Below, in pieces: positions 63,015 through 64,000 of a stretch of DNA of 64,000 nucleotides. The stretch covers positions 80,198 to 144,197 of the forward strand of contig JBBITL010000018.1 in NCBI GenBank assembly GCA_037440765.1. Reading direction: 5' to 3'. How positions within the stretch are numbered: position 1 is the first letter of the stretch; every line of letters begins with the position of its first letter. Source of the DNA: DTKY01 sp037440765 (GTDB lineage: Bacteria > Acidobacteriota > Terriglobia > Bryobacterales > Bryobacteraceae). The position numbers were made by a program, and so were the translations under genes. The notes below the pieces were generated by a model. It did no database searches, was not told the origin of the DNA, and worked only from the letters and a program-made list of their open reading frames with translations.

Positions 63015-63875
63015 ATGAGTGCTGGACTGACCTGTGAGACAGACGCAAGGTTCTGGGCTTTGCGCGAGCTTCCTCCTTTCCCGGCCATCGCGACCAAGTT
63101 GCTGCGGCTGTTCGCCAGCGACGACGTCGAGATCCGGGACGTGGTGAACCTGATCCGCGCCGACACGGCCTTCTCCTCAGAACTGCTGCGAGTGGCCAAC
63201 TCGCCCATCTACGGTCTCAGGTCGCAGGTGTCCAGCGTGCAGCACGCCGTGGTGATCCTGGGCTTCGACCGCATGCGGTCATTCGCCATGACCATCTCCA
63301 TGAAGAACTTCCTGCGCACGGCCATGCGCATTGACGTGCTGCGCCGGGTCTGGCGGCACAGCCTGGCCTGCGCGCTGGTGGCAGAGGAACTGGCGCCGCT
63401 GTTCTGGAGGAACGGGGACCGCACCAGCCGCGACCGCGCTTACACGGCCGGGTTGCTGCACAACCTTGGGCGCCTGGCGCTGCTGGTCAAGTACCCGCAG
63501 GAGTATGCCAATCTGCTGGCGGTCGTGTCTGAGAATCCGTACGATGTACTGGAAACCGAACGCCAGTTGTTCGACATAGACCACTGCGAGGCCGGTGGCT
63601 GGCTGGCCAAGGCCTGGGCCTTCCCGCCCGAGATTGCTGAAGTGGCAACCGGTCACCACGAGCCTCCGGTCAAGGGAGAGACGGACATCGTGAACCTGGT
63701 TCGCGCTGCCGCCCTTCTGACCGACTGGCTGGGCTTCGACGTTACGCCGCTGCTGCCCATGCTCACGGTCGATGAACTGGCGGCCATGTTGCCGGAACCG
63801 GCCTGCGGCTGGCTCTCCGAGGACATGACTTCCCGGAAAGCCACCATCACCCAAAAACTCGACTCGTTCGACTAG
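63015..63875 (+). CDS. HDOD-domain protein
   Basis: The 286-residue protein is an HDOD domain (residues about 15-215), a non-catalytic relative of HD phosphohydrolases: L-P-P-F-P-A-I-A, then L-R-V-A-N-S-P-I-Y-G and G-L-L-H-N-L-G-R-L. The His-Asp pair of true HD enzymes is replaced (H-N), so it likely has a regulatory role, as HDOD proteins do in cyclic di-GMP and chemotaxis networks. AAAGG lies before the start. It may pair functionally with the GGDEF protein at 39900, but it is not adjacent. Confidence 0.88.
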   Translation: MSAGLTCETDARFWALRELPPFPAIATKLLRLFASDDVEIRDVVNLIRADTAFSSELLRVANSPIYGLRSQVSSVQHAVVILGFDRMRSFAMTISMKNFLRTAMRIDVLRRVWRHSLACALVAEELAPLFWRNGDRTSRDRAYTAGLLHNLGRLALLVKYPQEYANLLAVVSENPYDVLETERQLFDIDHCEAGGWLAKAWAFPPEIAEVATGHHEPPVKGETDIVNLVRAAALLTDWLGFDVTPLLPMLTVDELAAMLPEPACGWLSEDMTSRKATITQKLDSFD

Positions 63876-63907
63876 CGGGTGTCCCGCCTCTGCCGAAAAT
63901 CGTGGCT

Positions 63908-64000
63908 TCAACCGGCGGGCTGGGCAAGCGTTAGGCTGACCTCGGAGCCAGGCGCTTCCAGTCTCTTCACGAGGCGACCCTGGAGTTGCCGCGCGCGGAG
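63908..64000 (-). CDS. C-terminal end of a probable histidine kinase, cut by window edge
   Basis: Thirty final codons read on the reverse strand resemble the end of an HWE or HisKA_2-type ATPase domain: A-R-Q-L-Q-G-R-L near the start, then a beta-strand and a short hydrophilic tail. Only the end is visible, so the domain order and partners cannot be seen. The convergent HDOD gene ends 32 bases away. Confidence 0.45.
   Translation of the reverse strand, partial: LRARQLQGRLVKRLEAPGSEVSLTLAQPAG

Noticed and set aside
1..64000. tRNA, rRNA, CRISPR array, phage or complete IS element
   Set aside because: I saw no cloverleaf with a T-loop GGTTCGAATC-type box, no rRNA signatures, no regular direct repeats with spacers, and no transposase or integrase motif in any frame.

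Overview
The window reads as a high-GC chromosomal fragment of an acidobacterium, most likely of the Solibacter/Bryobacter lineage (Bryobacterales). The strongest clue is the secreted protein at 2795-4459, whose C-terminal half is the repeat-like 'Solibacter C-terminal' (TIGR03437-type) domain. Tat- or Sec-exported sulfatases, DUF1080 and carboxypeptidase-regulatory-like proteins and a glutamate synthase/LysR pair fit that picture. Two runs of N (9794-9803 and 39021-39113) show that this is a draft or metagenome assembly. Both fall inside genes and both break the reading frame. I see no rRNA, tRNA, CRISPR array, prophage or complete insertion sequence.

Layout. 1-4.5 kb: a truncated asparaginase-family enzyme, a small secreted protein, aroA, a MITE-like palindromic element (2547-2799) and the TIGR03437 protein. 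4.5-10 kb: two overlapping glycosyltransferases plus a CmpX-like membrane protein, then a NarL-type sensor kinase and its regulator. 10-18.7 kb: a CDP-glucose 4,6-dehydratase, the gltBD operon, and a divergent LysR regulator with a recognisable promoter and operator between them. 18.7-29 kb: fused trpEG, hpnE, ridA, a CheY-like protein, an RlmD/RumA-type RNA methyltransferase, trpS, a P-loop kinase, an aminotransferase and a Memo-AMMECR1 fusion.

29-37.8 kb is the most unusual stretch: eight co-directional genes in a tight row. They are two sulfatases, an SDR epimerase with a changed catalytic tyrosine, a DegT aminotransferase, a deoxyhypusine-synthase-like protein, a PfkB (HldE-like) sugar kinase, a ROK kinase and a GmhA-like sugar-phosphate isomerase. 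The last four overlap or nearly overlap. A decayed vapBC remnant sits between the aminotransferase and the deoxyhypusine-synthase-like gene. I infer a pathway that makes and perhaps attaches a modified phospho- or amino-sugar, with the deoxyhypusine-synthase-like protein in an unassigned role.

37.8-54 kb: a metallophosphoesterase, a CheD-like protein without the catalytic cysteine, a PAS-GGDEF diguanylate cyclase, gamma-glutamyltransferase, a two-gene BadF/HgdC-type activase plus HgdB-like component, dinB, a prmC-prfA-DUF1385 cluster, a prolyl oligopeptidase and a DUF1080 protein. 54-64 kb: a PAS-SpoIIE phosphatase, an eight-gene cytochrome c maturation operon (ccmE-F-zinc ribbon-carboxypeptidase-like-A-B-C-D) whose CcmE carries a CxxxY motif instead of HxxxY and which has no ccmG or ccmH, then an MBL-fold hydrolase, an HDOD protein and the 3' end of a probable histidine kinase.

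All family assignments come from reading protein motifs by eye; no database search was run.
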